A stretch of 64,000 nt of DNA from Streptomyces sp. B21-105 (lineage in GTDB: Bacteria; Actinomycetota; Actinomycetes; Streptomycetales; Streptomycetaceae), in NCBI RefSeq assembly GCF_036898465.1, contig NZ_JARUMJ010000001.1:9052001-9116000 (forward strand). Direction: 5' to 3'. Shown here one piece after another: positions 17,760-26,129 of the stretch. How positions within the stretch are numbered: the stretch's first letter is position 1; every line of letters begins with the position of its first letter. The notes beneath the pieces are model-generated. The model was given only the letters and a program-made list of their open reading frames with translations, was not told the DNA's origin and searched no databases. Position numbers and translations under genes: made by a program.

Positions 17760-18763
17760 TGCGAACTCCTGCCGGGATCTTTCGCCGTGGGCACGTCCGG
17801 CCTGATCAGCCCCTGGGCGCGGAGATCGTCCCAGAGGCCGTCGGGGATGTGCCGGCGGTGGAGTTCCGCGTTCCGTACTACCTGTTCCGGGTTCCGCATA
17901 CCGAGGGTGACGTTGATGATATTGGGATGCGTGAGAGGGAAGGCGATCGCGGCGGTCGGCAGGCTCGTGCCGTGCGCGGCACAGACCTCGGCGATCGCCA
18001 GAGCGCGGGTGACCAGATCGGCCGGGGCGTCCTGGTAGTCGTACTTCATGCCCTCGGCGGGGCGGTCGCGGGAGAGCAGTCCTGAGTTGAACACCCCCAC
18101 GGCCACCACGCTCTTGCCGAGTGCTTGCGCGGCGGGCAGGACGTCGTCGACGGCGGACTGGTCGAGGAGGGTGTAGCGCCCCGCGAGCATCACCACGTCG
18201 GCTGCGGTCTCACGCAGGAAGCGGGCGAGCATGGCCGACTGGTTCATGCCGGCGCCGATCGCGCCGATCATCCCCTGATCGCGTAGTTCCGCCAGTGCGG
18301 GCATGGCCTCCTCGGCGGCCTGCCTCCAGTGGTCGTCGGGGTCGTGCAGGTAGACGACGTCCAGGCGGTCCAGGCCGGTGCGTTCCAAGGTCGCCTCGAT
18401 GGAGCGGAGCACTCCGTCACGGCTGAAGTCCCACTGTCTGCGCAGGTCGTCGCGGACGACGAAGCCCGCGTCGTCGATGCCGCGCGGCTGTTCGTTGGGG
18501 ACGAGCAGGCGGCCGACCTTGGAGGAGACGACGTACGCGTCGCGTGGACGGTCCCGCAGGGCGGCTCCCAGGCGTCGCTCGGAGAGGCCGAGCCCGTAGT
18601 GCGGCGCCGTGTCGAAGTACCGGACACCGGCCTCCCAGGCCGCCTCGATCGCGGCCTGCGCGTCGTGTGGAGGGGTGACACGGTAGAGATTGCCGATCAC
18701 GGAGGCCCCGAAGCCGAGTTCCGTGAGGTCGACGGAGGTGTTCGTGATCTTGCGGTGTCCCAT
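17750..18763 (-). CDS. Aldo/keto reductase, L-fucose dehydrogenase-like
   Basis: 337 aa from the ATG at 18763 (MGHRKITNTSVDLTELG); the open frame extends further upstream but without coding character. AKR catalytic residues: RYFDTAPHYGLGLSERRLG (Asp, Tyr) and DVVYLHDPDDHW (His). The arrangement matches D-threo-aldose/L-fucose 1-dehydrogenases (EC 1.1.1.122), which oxidise L-fucose to L-fuconolactone with NAD(P)+. The neighbours FucU, lactonase and fuconate dehydratase support this. It starts 62 bp after the kinase and overlaps the GntR gene. Confidence 0.82.
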   Translation of the reverse strand: MGHRKITNTSVDLTELGFGASVIGNLYRVTPPHDAQAAIEAAWEAGVRYFDTAPHYGLGLSERRLGAALRDRPRDAYVVSSKVGRLLVPNEQPRGIDDAGFVVRDDLRRQWDFSRDGVLRSIEATLERTGLDRLDVVYLHDPDDHWRQAAEEAMPALAELRDQGMIGAIGAGMNQSAMLARFLRETAADVVMLAGRYTLLDQSAVDDVLPAAQALGKSVVAVGVFNSGLLSRDRPAEGMKYDYQDAPADLVTRALAIAEVCAAHGTSLPTAAIAFPLTHPNIINVTLGMRNPEQVVRNAELHRRHIPDGLWDDLRAQGLIRPDVPTAKDPGRSSQCL

Positions 18764-18825
18764 GGTCCGAGGTGTCACCTGTGCTCCTCTGGTGTTCCGG
18801 TTCGGTACGGCGTCCGAGGGGCCGG

Positions 18826-19920
18826 TCATCGTCTGACGGCGGCCGAGCCGCCTGCCATGAGCGCCTCGACCTCGGCGAGTGAGGCCATGGAGACGTCACC
18901 GGGCGTGGTCATGGCCAGTGCGCCGTGGGCGGTGCCGTAGGCCAGAGCGCGGTGCAGGCCGGCGGTATCGAGGTTCGCCGCGGGCCTGGCGCGAGCCGTC
19001 GAGCCGCCCTCCTGGTCGCCGCCGGTCAGAACTGCGTAGATCAGTCCGGCCGCGAACGCGTCGCCGGAGCCGATGCGGTCCAGGACGTGCAGGCCGGGCA
19101 TGTCGGGGCCACGCACGCAGCCGGTCCGGGCCGACCAGGCGGCCGAGGACCAGTCGTTCACCCCGGCCGAGGGCACCGCGCGCACGGTCGTCGCCAGCAC
19201 CTCGGCTTGGGGCAGGCGTCCCGCGACCTCTGCGAGCGCGTCCTGCACCTCGTCCGCCTCGACCCGCAGCGCCCCTGGGTACGGTCCGGCCAGGCCCAGG
19301 GCGCCCACGACGATGTCGGCGTGGCGGGCGAGCCTCAGGTCGACCTCGCGGGCGGCGTCGGCGCCGCCCCGGCCGGCCCAGAGGCTGGGGCGGTAGTTGG
19401 GGTCGTAGGAGACCGTCACACCGTGCCGCCGCGCGGCCGCCATGGCCTCCTCCGCGACGTCCACGGTGGTGTCCGACAGACCGGCGAAGACGCCGCCGGT
19501 GTGGAACCAGCGCGGACCCGAGGAGAAGACCGCGTCCCAGTCGACGTCCCCCTTGCGCAGCTGCGAGACGGCCGTGCCCTCGCGGTCGCTGACGCCCAGT
19601 GCGCCCCGGATGCCGAAGCCGCGCTCGACGAAGTTCAGGCCGTTGCGCACGCCGCGGCCGATGCCGTCCGCGGGCGCCCAGCGGATCATGGAGGTGGCGA
19701 CACCGCCCTGGAGGATCAGGTCCTCGACCAGCCGACCCACCTGGTTGTCGGCGAGGGCGGTCACCACGGCCGTACGCAGGCCGAAGCAGCGACGCAGCCC
19801 GCGTACGACGTTGTACTCGCCGCCGCCTTCCCAGACCTGGAAGGTGCGAGCGGTGCGGATCCTGCCCTCTCCCGGGTCGAAGCGGAGCATCACCTCGCCG
19901 AGGGCCACCACGTCGGTCAC
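18826..19920 (-). CDS. PfkB-family sugar kinase (2-keto-3-deoxygluconate kinase type)
   Basis: 364 aa from the GTG at 19920. N-terminal LGEVMLRFDPGEGRIRTART and EGGGEYNVVRGLRRCFG are ribokinase-family substrate motifs. The C-terminal DRIGSGDAFAAGLIYAVL is the PfkB signature with catalytic Asp and anion hole. KDG kinases phosphorylate the C6 hydroxyl of 2-keto-3-deoxy sugar acids. The start overlaps the aldolase stop as GTGA, so the two are translationally coupled and probably act in sequence. L-fucose derivatives have no 6-hydroxyl, so the natural substrate is an open question. Confidence 0.85.
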   Translation of the reverse strand: MTDVVALGEVMLRFDPGEGRIRTARTFQVWEGGGEYNVVRGLRRCFGLRTAVVTALADNQVGRLVEDLILQGGVATSMIRWAPADGIGRGVRNGLNFVERGFGIRGALGVSDREGTAVSQLRKGDVDWDAVFSSGPRWFHTGGVFAGLSDTTVDVAEEAMAAARRHGVTVSYDPNYRPSLWAGRGGADAAREVDLRLARHADIVVGALGLAGPYPGALRVEADEVQDALAEVAGRLPQAEVLATTVRAVPSAGVNDWSSAAWSARTGCVRGPDMPGLHVLDRIGSGDAFAAGLIYAVLTGGDQEGGSTARARPAANLDTAGLHRALAYGTAHGALAMTTPGDVSMASLAEVEALMAGGSAAVRR

Positions 19921-20549
19921 GTCGCGCTCCCGTGCACGGCCTCGGCGGTCAGCCGGCGGATCTCCCCGTACTCGCCCCGCTCCAGATGGGCAGCGGTGGC
20001 CATCCAGCTGCCGCCGACGGCGAGGACCGCCGGGGCGGCGAGGTAGGCAGGCAGGCGGGCAGCGTCGATGCCGCCCGTCGGCACGAACCGCACCTGGGGG
20101 AAGGGTGCCGCGAGGGCGCGCAGCACCGGGATGCCGCCCAGCGGTTCGGCCGGGAAGAGCTTGACGGTGTCGAGGCCGGCCCGCAGGGCGCGCATCAGCT
20201 CGGTGGCGGAGGCGATGCCAGGCACCACGGGCACTCCCAGCTCGCGGCATGTGGCGACGACCGCCTCGTCAAAGCCGGGGGAGACGACGAAACGGGCCCC
20301 GGCCGCCACGGCACGGGCCACCTGCTCGGGCGTGAGGACCGTACCGGCGCCGACGGTCAGCCCGCCGTGGGCGGCCATGGTCTTGAGTACCTGCTCGGCG
20401 TCGGGGGTGCGGAAGGTGACCTCGGCGCACCGGGCACCGCCCGCCGCGAGCGCGTCGGCCAGCGGGCCGGCGGCCGCGGCGGAGGGCACGGTCAGCACCG
20501 GCATGACGCGGGCGCCGTCCAGCAGACAGGCCAGGTCGGTGTTACTCAT
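19917..20549 (-). CDS. KDPG/KHG-type class I aldolase
   Basis: 210 aa from the ATG at 20549, typical length for Eda. Key residues are the catalytic Glu in CAEVTFRTPDAEQV, the VGAGTVLT phosphate/carboxylate loop, and the Schiff-base Lys in DTVKLFPAEPLGG. The PTGGID motif follows. It would cleave a 2-keto-3-deoxy acid (or its phosphate) to pyruvate and an aldehyde: lactaldehyde from 2-keto-3-deoxy-L-fuconate, glyceraldehyde-3-phosphate from KDPG-like substrates. ATGA overlap with the SDR upstream and GTGA overlap with the kinase downstream. Confidence 0.88.
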   Translation of the reverse strand: MSNTDLACLLDGARVMPVLTVPSAAAAGPLADALAAGGARCAEVTFRTPDAEQVLKTMAAHGGLTVGAGTVLTPEQVARAVAAGARFVVSPGFDEAVVATCRELGVPVVPGIASATELMRALRAGLDTVKLFPAEPLGGIPVLRALAAPFPQVRFVPTGGIDAARLPAYLAAPAVLAVGGSWMATAAHLERGEYGEIRRLTAEAVHGSAT

Positions 20550-21307
20550 CGGCCGAGCCATCCGCCGTCGACGGGCAGAACGGTGCCGTGGACGTAGGCG
20601 GCGGCGTCCGAGGCGAGGAACACCGTGGCGCCCGCGAGATCGTCGGCACTGCCCCAGCGTGCGGCCGGGATACGGTCCAGGATCGCCTTGCTGCGGACGG
20701 GGTCGTCCTGCAGGGCCTGGGTGTTGTCGGTGGCGATGTAGCCGGGCGCGATGGCGTTGACGTTGACGCCGTGCGGCGCCCACTCGTTGGCCAGGGCCTT
20801 GGTCAGGCCGGCGACGCCGTGCTTGGCGGCGGTGTAGCCGGGGACGGTGATGCCGCCCTGGTAGCTGAGCAGCGAAGCAGTGAAGATGACCTTTCCCTGG
20901 CCGCGGGCCACCATCGCCCCGCCGACGGCTCGGGTCAGCGCGAACTGCGCGGTGAGGTTGACCTGGAGCACCAACTCCCAGTCTGCGTCGGGGTGTTCGG
21001 CGGCCGGGGCGCGGCGGATCGTGCCTGCGTTGTTGACCAGGATGTCCACCGTCCGCTCGCGCCCGGCCAGGTCCGCCCCCAGGGCCCGTACGGCCTCGGG
21101 GTCGGCGAAGTCGGTGCGGATCGCCTCGAACGTGCGCCCCGCGGCGAGGACGTCCTTCTCCACCGCGCTGCCGGTCTCCTCCAGGTTGGCGCTGACCCCG
21201 ATGATGTCCGCGCCGGCGCCAGCGAGGGCACGGGCCATGGCCCGGCCGATGCCGCGGCGGGCACCGGTGACGACGGCAAGCCTGCCGGTCAGGTCGAAGG
21301 CGTTCAC
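20546..21307 (-). CDS. SDR oxidoreductase, KduD / 2-keto-3-deoxy-L-fuconate dehydrogenase type
   Basis: 253 aa classical SDR. Cofactor loop TGARRGIG, NNAGTIRR, catalytic Ser in TASLLSYQGG and YTAAKHG for Tyr/Lys, ending VLPVDGGWLGR. Sequence style matches KduD (2-deoxy-gluconate dehydrogenase) and the related 2-keto-3-deoxy-L-fuconate 4-dehydrogenases. If it is the latter, it would make 2,4-diketo-3-deoxyfuconate as an alternative to the aldolase route. Four-base ATGA overlaps on both sides place it firmly in the operon. Confidence 0.85.
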   Translation of the reverse strand: MNAFDLTGRLAVVTGARRGIGRAMARALAGAGADIIGVSANLEETGSAVEKDVLAAGRTFEAIRTDFADPEAVRALGADLAGRERTVDILVNNAGTIRRAPAAEHPDADWELVLQVNLTAQFALTRAVGGAMVARGQGKVIFTASLLSYQGGITVPGYTAAKHGVAGLTKALANEWAPHGVNVNAIAPGYIATDNTQALQDDPVRSKAILDRIPAARWGSADDLAGATVFLASDAAAYVHGTVLPVDGGWLGR

Positions 21308-22347
21308 TGGATGGCTCCCTGGGCGTCGTCGGTGCAGTCCACGAGGATCTTCATCACGTCGCCGCCGCCCTCCAGGGCCTCAAAGGCCGCGGGCGCCTCG
21401 GTGAGCGGCACGACCTTGCTGATCAGCCGCTCGGCCGGAATGGTGCCGTCGGCCACCAGGGTCACGGCCCGCTCGAAGTCGGCACGGTCGTACAAGCGGG
21501 CGCCTACGAGCGTGAGTTCACGCCAGAAGAAGCGGTGGAGGTTCACCTCGCGCGGGCGGGCGTGGATGGCTACCAGGCACAACCGGCCGCGCACGCCGAG
21601 AACCTCGACGGCGGTGTCCACTCCGCCTTGCGCGCCGGAGACTTCGAAGGCGACGTCCGCGCCGGCGTCGCCGGTCCACTGCCGGACCAGCTCGGGCATG
21701 TCGTCGGCGCCCGGGTCCCAGGTGGCCAGCCCCAGCTCCTCGGCGAGCCGCCGCCGGTGAGGGCTCAGCTCGACCACCCGGACGTCGGCTCCGGCTGCCC
21801 GGGCGACCAGGGCGATGAGGATGCCGACGGGGCCGCCGCCGACCACGACGGCTTTCTCGCCGTCGCAGACCTGGGCCCGGCCGACGTCGTGCACCGCGAC
21901 CGCGGTGGGCTCCACGAGGGCGGCGTGGTCCAGGGGGAGGGAGCCGGGCAGCCGTACGAGGGTCGTGGCGGGCACGGCCCAGCGCTGCTGCATCGCGCCG
22001 GGGGAATCGATGCCGATGAAGTCCAGGTGCTGGCAGATGTGCCGGTGCCCCGCCTGGCAGGCCGGGCAGGTGTCGTCCCAGCTAAGCGGCATCACGGTGA
22101 CCGCGTCCCCCGGCGACCAGCCCTCCACTCCTGCACCCACCCGCACGATCCGGCCGGACATCTCGTGCCCGAGGACGGCGGGCACGACGACCCGGGCGTC
22201 CATGTCGCCGTGGAAGATGTGCAGGTCGGTGCCGCAGATACCGACATAGGCGGGGGCGATCTCCACCTGGCCGGGTCCGGGGGGCGCGCTCTCGGCGGGC
22301 GCGGTGTCCAGGGTGCGGGCGGCGAGGTAGCGGACTGCGAGTGTCAT
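21304..22347 (-). CDS. Zinc-dependent alcohol dehydrogenase (MDR family)
   Basis: 347 aa. Catalytic zinc: GICGTDLHIFHGD and GHEMSGRIV. The structural-zinc lobe TCPACQAGHRHIC shows three cysteines. Nucleotide fold GGGPVGILIALVARAAGADV. This resembles threonine/sorbitol-type sugar dehydrogenases. In this operon it could oxidise L-fucose or a related aldose, or reduce L-lactaldehyde released by the aldolase; the sequence alone does not decide. ATGA overlaps couple it to FucU and the SDR. Confidence 0.85.
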   Translation of the reverse strand: MTLAVRYLAARTLDTAPAESAPPGPGQVEIAPAYVGICGTDLHIFHGDMDARVVVPAVLGHEMSGRIVRVGAGVEGWSPGDAVTVMPLSWDDTCPACQAGHRHICQHLDFIGIDSPGAMQQRWAVPATTLVRLPGSLPLDHAALVEPTAVAVHDVGRAQVCDGEKAVVVGGGPVGILIALVARAAGADVRVVELSPHRRRLAEELGLATWDPGADDMPELVRQWTGDAGADVAFEVSGAQGGVDTAVEVLGVRGRLCLVAIHARPREVNLHRFFWRELTLVGARLYDRADFERAVTLVADGTIPAERLISKVVPLTEAPAAFEALEGGGDVMKILVDCTDDAQGAIQ

Positions 22348-22781
22348 CGTGTTCTCAGGGTCCCTTCAGCGCGGACGCCGATGGTGAGCAGCAGGTTGGC
22401 GTAGGTGCGGATGTCGGCGGTGACGACGGCGAGGGCCAGGTCGGGTGAGCGGGCGGCGTCGTAGAACTCGAAGCGGCCGAGCGCCTCGACGGGGACGGGC
22501 GCCAGCATCGAGCGGTACTCGGCGATGGCCGGCGGCTCCGGCTCGCCCTCGGGCGGCACCATCACGTGCGCCGACTCGACGGGCAGAGCCCGCAGCAGGA
22601 CGTCGAGCACGGTGGTGCCGTCCAGCAGACCCGGCGCCAGGTTGAGATGGACGGTCCTGGTTCGCGGGCCGGTGGCCGTACTCGCCGGGTAGTGGCCGTC
22701 GGCGAGCAGGACCCGGGCTCCGTGCCCGGCTCCCGCCAGGGCTTCGAGGATGCCCGGGTGCAGGAGTTCGGTCAGCAGCAT
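22344..22781 (-). CDS. fucU: L-fucose mutarotase (RbsD/FucU family)
   Basis: 145 aa from the ATG at 22781. The conserved N-terminus [20 protein letters not shown] and RVLLADGHYPASTAT contains the catalytic His and Asp of RbsD/FucU proteins. The C-terminal FEFYDAARSPDLALAVVTAD with TYANLLL is typical of FucU. It interconverts the alpha and beta anomers of L-fucose, supplying the anomer used by the dehydrogenase. It overlaps the lactonase by 10 bp and the dehydrogenase by 4 bp. Confidence 0.88.
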   Translation of the reverse strand: MLLTELLHPGILEALAGAGHGARVLLADGHYPASTATGPRTRTVHLNLAPGLLDGTTVLDVLLRALPVESAHVMVPPEGEPEPPAIAEYRSMLAPVPVEALGRFEFYDAARSPDLALAVVTADIRTYANLLLTIGVRAEGTLRTR

Positions 22782-23674
22782 GGAGTGCCCTCCTTCCTTC
22801 GAGCGGGGTCGAGGCGGTAGAACGTGGTGGCGGTACCGGCGAGGACCGCCTCGGTCTCGGCGGCGGAGCAGCCGGCCAGGAGTTCCTCGACGGTGGCGGC
22901 CCACCGATTCCAGCCGCCGGCGAGGACGCAGACCGGCCAGTCCGAGCCGAACATCAGCCGGTCGGGGCCGAAGGCCGCCAGCAGGACCTCCCACACCGGC
23001 CGGATGTCGTCGACGGTCCACTTCTCGTGGTCGGCCTCGGTGGCCAGGCCCGACACCTTGCACCGCACCTGGGGATGCGCGGCCAGCCGCCGCACGCCCC
23101 GCTCCCAGTCGTCCAGGTCCTGCCGGGCGATGGGCGGTTTTCCGGCGTGGTCGAGAACCAGGGGAAGGCCGGGGAGGCGTTCGGCCAGGCGGATCGCCTG
23201 GGGGAACTGGTGGCTGCGGATGAGCAGGTCGTACCCGAGGCCCCGTTCGCCCACCGCCCGCAGTCCCCGCTCCACCGAAGGCTGTTGCAGCCAGGCGGCA
23301 TCGGACTCCCCCTGGACGAGGTGACGTACGGCCCGCAGGTGGGCACCGCCGGGTCCGGCGCGCAGTGCGTCGAGTACGTCGCCGATCGCCGGGGACGTGA
23401 GATCCGCCCAGCCGACGACCGCGCCGATGAGCGGGTCACTGTCGGCGAGGGTGAGGAACTCGCGTGTCTCGTCGACCGACGTCACGCACTGGACGAGCAC
23501 CGTGCACCCCAGCCGCCGGCCTGCCACGGTCGCGGTCGCGGCCGTGCCCAGGTCGTCGGTGCCGAAGGTGCGGCGGATGGGCTCGTGTGCGGGCTCGTCC
23601 AGCCAGGCCTGCGGCCGGATGTCCAGGTCCCACACGTGGTGGTGGGCGTCGACGAGGGTCTGGGCGTCAGACAC
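22772..23674 (-). CDS. L-fuconolactonase (amidohydrolase family)
   Basis: 300 aa, GTG start at 23674. Metal-binding [10 protein letters not shown] at the N-terminus, [11 protein letters not shown] mid-protein and [10 protein letters not shown] near the end give the His/Asp ligands of the COG3618 lactonase group of amidohydrolases. This family includes L-fucono-1,5-lactonases hydrolysing the dehydrogenase product to L-fuconate. Overlaps: 8 bp with fuconate dehydratase upstream, 10 bp with fucU downstream. Confidence 0.88.
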   Translation of the reverse strand: MSDAQTLVDAHHHVWDLDIRPQAWLDEPAHEPIRRTFGTDDLGTAATATVAGRRLGCTVLVQCVTSVDETREFLTLADSDPLIGAVVGWADLTSPAIGDVLDALRAGPGGAHLRAVRHLVQGESDAAWLQQPSVERGLRAVGERGLGYDLLIRSHQFPQAIRLAERLPGLPLVLDHAGKPPIARQDLDDWERGVRRLAAHPQVRCKVSGLATEADHEKWTVDDIRPVWEVLLAAFGPDRLMFGSDWPVCVLAGGWNRWAATVEELLAGCSAAETEAVLAGTATTFYRLDPARRKEGTPCC

Positions 23675-24992
23675 GGGAGGTCCAGACGGGGCCGTCGGGG
23701 TACGTGTACTCCTTGAGGGACTCGGGGTGAATCTGCGCGCTCAGCCCGGGCAGGGTCGGCGCGAGGTAGTGGCCGTCTGCGATGCGTACGGGGTCGACGA
23801 AGTGCTCGTGCAGGTGGTCGACGTACTCGATGACGCGGTCCTCGGTCGTGCCGGAGACGGCGACGTAGTCGAACATCGACAGGTGCTGGACCATCTCGCA
23901 CAGGCCCACGCCGCCGGCGTGGGGGCAGACCGGCACGCCGAACTTCGCGGCGAGCAGCAGGATGGCGATGTTCTCGTTGACGCCGCCGACCCGCGCGGAG
24001 TCGATCTGCACGATGTCCACCGCGCCGGCCTGCAGGAGCTGCTTGAAGACGACCCGGTTGGCGATGTGCTCGCCGGTGGCCACCTTGATGGGGCTGACGC
24101 CCCTGCGGACGGCGGCGTGGCCGAGGACGTCGTCGGGGGAGGTGGGCTCCTCGATCCAGTACGGGTCGTACGGCGCCAGGGCGCGCATCCAGTCGATCGC
24201 CGGGGTGACATCCCATCTCTGGTTGGCGTCGACGGCGATGCGGATGTCCGGGCCGACCGCTTCGCGGGCGGCGCGCATCCGCCGTACGTCGTCCTCCAGG
24301 TCCGCGCCGACCTTCAGCTTGATCTGGGTGAAGCCGTCGGCGACGGCCTCTCGGGCCAGGCGGGCCAGCTTCTCGTCGGAGTAGCCGAGCCAGCCGGGGG
24401 TGGTGGTGTAGGCGGGGTACCCATGGTCGAGGAGGCGGCCGATGCGCTGTGCGCGGCCGGGCTCGGCACGCTTGAGGATCTCCAGTGCCTCATCGGGGGT
24501 CAGGGCGTCGCTGAGCCAGCGGAAGTCGACCTGGGCGACCAGGTCCTCGGGCGACATCTCGCCGAGGAACTGCCAGACGGGCTTGCCCGCGCGCTTGGCG
24601 GCGAGGTCCCAGGCGGCGTTGACGACCGCTCCGGTGGCCATGTGGATGGCACCCTTCTCCGGGCCCAGCCAGCGCAGTTGGGGATCGTGCACGAGCGATC
24701 GGGAGAAGGCCCCGAGGTCGCCGCAGACCTCCTCGACGAACAGGCCCACCACGTGCGGGGCGAGGGCCGCGATGGCGGCTGCCTGCACGTCGTTGCCGCG
24801 GCCGGTGGTGAAGGCGAGCGCGTGGCCCTCCAGTCCGTCGCCGGCGTCGGTGCGCAGGACCACGTAGGCGGCGGAGTAGTCGGGTTCGGGGTTCATCGCG
24901 TCCGAGCCGTCGAGGTGTTCGGAGGTGGGGAACCGCACGTCCAGGACGTCCAGGGCGGTGATGCGGGCGGATGAGGGCACGGTGGAGGACAT
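23667..24992 (-). CDS. L-fuconate dehydratase (enolase superfamily)
   Basis: 441 aa from the ATG at 24992, with a GGAG ribosome site 11 nt upstream; the frame extends to 25016. The N-terminal capping domain has [20 protein letters not shown]. In the barrel, IKLKVG holds the catalytic Lys pair and [18 protein letters not shown] and ATGEHIANR hold the metal-binding Asp/Glu ligands, with His at [15 protein letters not shown]. The length and the N-terminal SDAMNPDPDYS-like motif are characteristic of L-fuconate dehydratase (EC 4.2.1.68), producing 2-keto-3-deoxy-L-fuconate. It starts 93 bp after the permease. Confidence 0.9.
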   Translation of the reverse strand: MSSTVPSSARITALDVLDVRFPTSEHLDGSDAMNPEPDYSAAYVVLRTDAGDGLEGHALAFTTGRGNDVQAAAIAALAPHVVGLFVEEVCGDLGAFSRSLVHDPQLRWLGPEKGAIHMATGAVVNAAWDLAAKRAGKPVWQFLGEMSPEDLVAQVDFRWLSDALTPDEALEILKRAEPGRAQRIGRLLDHGYPAYTTTPGWLGYSDEKLARLAREAVADGFTQIKLKVGADLEDDVRRMRAAREAVGPDIRIAVDANQRWDVTPAIDWMRALAPYDPYWIEEPTSPDDVLGHAAVRRGVSPIKVATGEHIANRVVFKQLLQAGAVDIVQIDSARVGGVNENIAILLLAAKFGVPVCPHAGGVGLCEMVQHLSMFDYVAVSGTTEDRVIEYVDHLHEHFVDPVRIADGHYLAPTLPGLSAQIHPESLKEYTYPDGPVWTSRV

Positions 24993-25085
24993 GGCGGCAA
25001 CTCCTGTGAGGGGCAAGGCGGAATCGGTCCCCTTGCAACGAGACGTGAACGCGGCGGGATCGGGCGGCCGGTGGGGCCGCCCGGA

Positions 25086-26129
25086 TCACTCCTGGACCTT
25101 GCCGCCGGTGATGCGGGAGATGGCGAGGGCGACCAGGATGATCAGGCCGTTGAGGGCGCCGATCCACTGAGCGGGGACGCCCGCCAGGGTGAGCACGTTC
25201 TGGATCATGAAGAGCAGCAGGATGCCGCAGAACGCGCCGAACATGGTGCCCTTGCCGCCGTTCAGGCTGATCCCGCCGATGACGGCGGCGGCGAAGACGG
25301 TGAAGATGTAGCCGTTGCCCTGCGCCGAGGCGACCGAGGCCAGGCGTCCGGACAGCAGCAGTCCGGCGAGGGCGGCGAGCAGGCTGCCGGTGACGATCAC
25401 GATCCACAGCACCCGGTCGGTACGGATGCCGCCCGCCTTCGCCGCGTCGACGTTGCCGCCGATGGCGTACAGCGAGCGCCCGAAGCTGGTCCAGCCGAGG
25501 ACCACGATCGCGACGGCGAACAGGGCGAGGGTGAGCCAGATGGAGGCGGGCATCCCGAACCATTGCGCGGTGCCGAGGTAGAGCATCGACTCGGGCAGTT
25601 GGAAGAAGGTCTGGCCGCCGGAGATGCCCGTGAGGACGCCGCGCAGGACGATCAGCATGCCGAGGGTGACGATGAAGCCGTTGAGGCCGAAGCGGATGAT
25701 CAGCAGGGCGTTGATCACGCCGACGAGCGCGCCCACGGCGAGCGTGACGGGGATGGCCCAGGCGCCGGGGAGCAGTCCGAGTCCGTGTCCCGCGCCGGTG
25801 GGCACCACGAGCCAGGCCGCGACGCCGGGCGCGAGGCCCATGGTGGACTCCAGTGACAGGTCCATCTTCTTGACGATCAGGACCATCGCCTGGGCGAGGA
25901 CCAGCAGGGCCATCTCGGACATGGTCTGCAGGACGTTGATGAGGTTGTCGGCCTGCAGGAAGACCGGGTTGACGATCTGGCCGACGATCGCGATGACCAC
26001 GATGGCCGGGACGAGGGCGAGGTCACGCAGCCGGGCAACGGGTACCCGCCCGCCGAGCAGCGCGGTCCGCTTCGCCTGAGGCTCCGGGGCCTTGGCCGCG
26101 GCGGTGTCCGCGAGGACGGTTTCAGGCAT
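25086..26129 (-). CDS. Sugar ABC transporter permease (RbsC/XylH family)
   Basis: 347 aa with about ten hydrophobic segments (LVPAIVVIAIVGQIVNPVF, MALLVLAQAMVLIV, GVAAWLVVP and so on). Family motifs: NLINVLQTMSEMALLVLAQA and GGQTFFQLPES. It forms the membrane channel with the ATPase whose gene overlaps its start by 8 bp. Context makes L-fucose the probable substrate. Confidence 0.9.
   Translation of the reverse strand: MPETVLADTAAAKAPEPQAKRTALLGGRVPVARLRDLALVPAIVVIAIVGQIVNPVFLQADNLINVLQTMSEMALLVLAQAMVLIVKKMDLSLESTMGLAPGVAAWLVVPTGAGHGLGLLPGAWAIPVTLAVGALVGVINALLIIRFGLNGFIVTLGMLIVLRGVLTGISGGQTFFQLPESMLYLGTAQWFGMPASIWLTLALFAVAIVVLGWTSFGRSLYAIGGNVDAAKAGGIRTDRVLWIVIVTGSLLAALAGLLLSGRLASVASAQGNGYIFTVFAAAVIGGISLNGGKGTMFGAFCGILLLFMIQNVLTLAGVPAQWIGALNGLIILVALAISRITGGKVQE

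Noticed and set aside
23397..24974. Plus-strand ORF of 525 codons in the fucose operon
   Set aside because: Gly/Val/Asp-rich antisense shadow of the lactonase and dehydratase genes.
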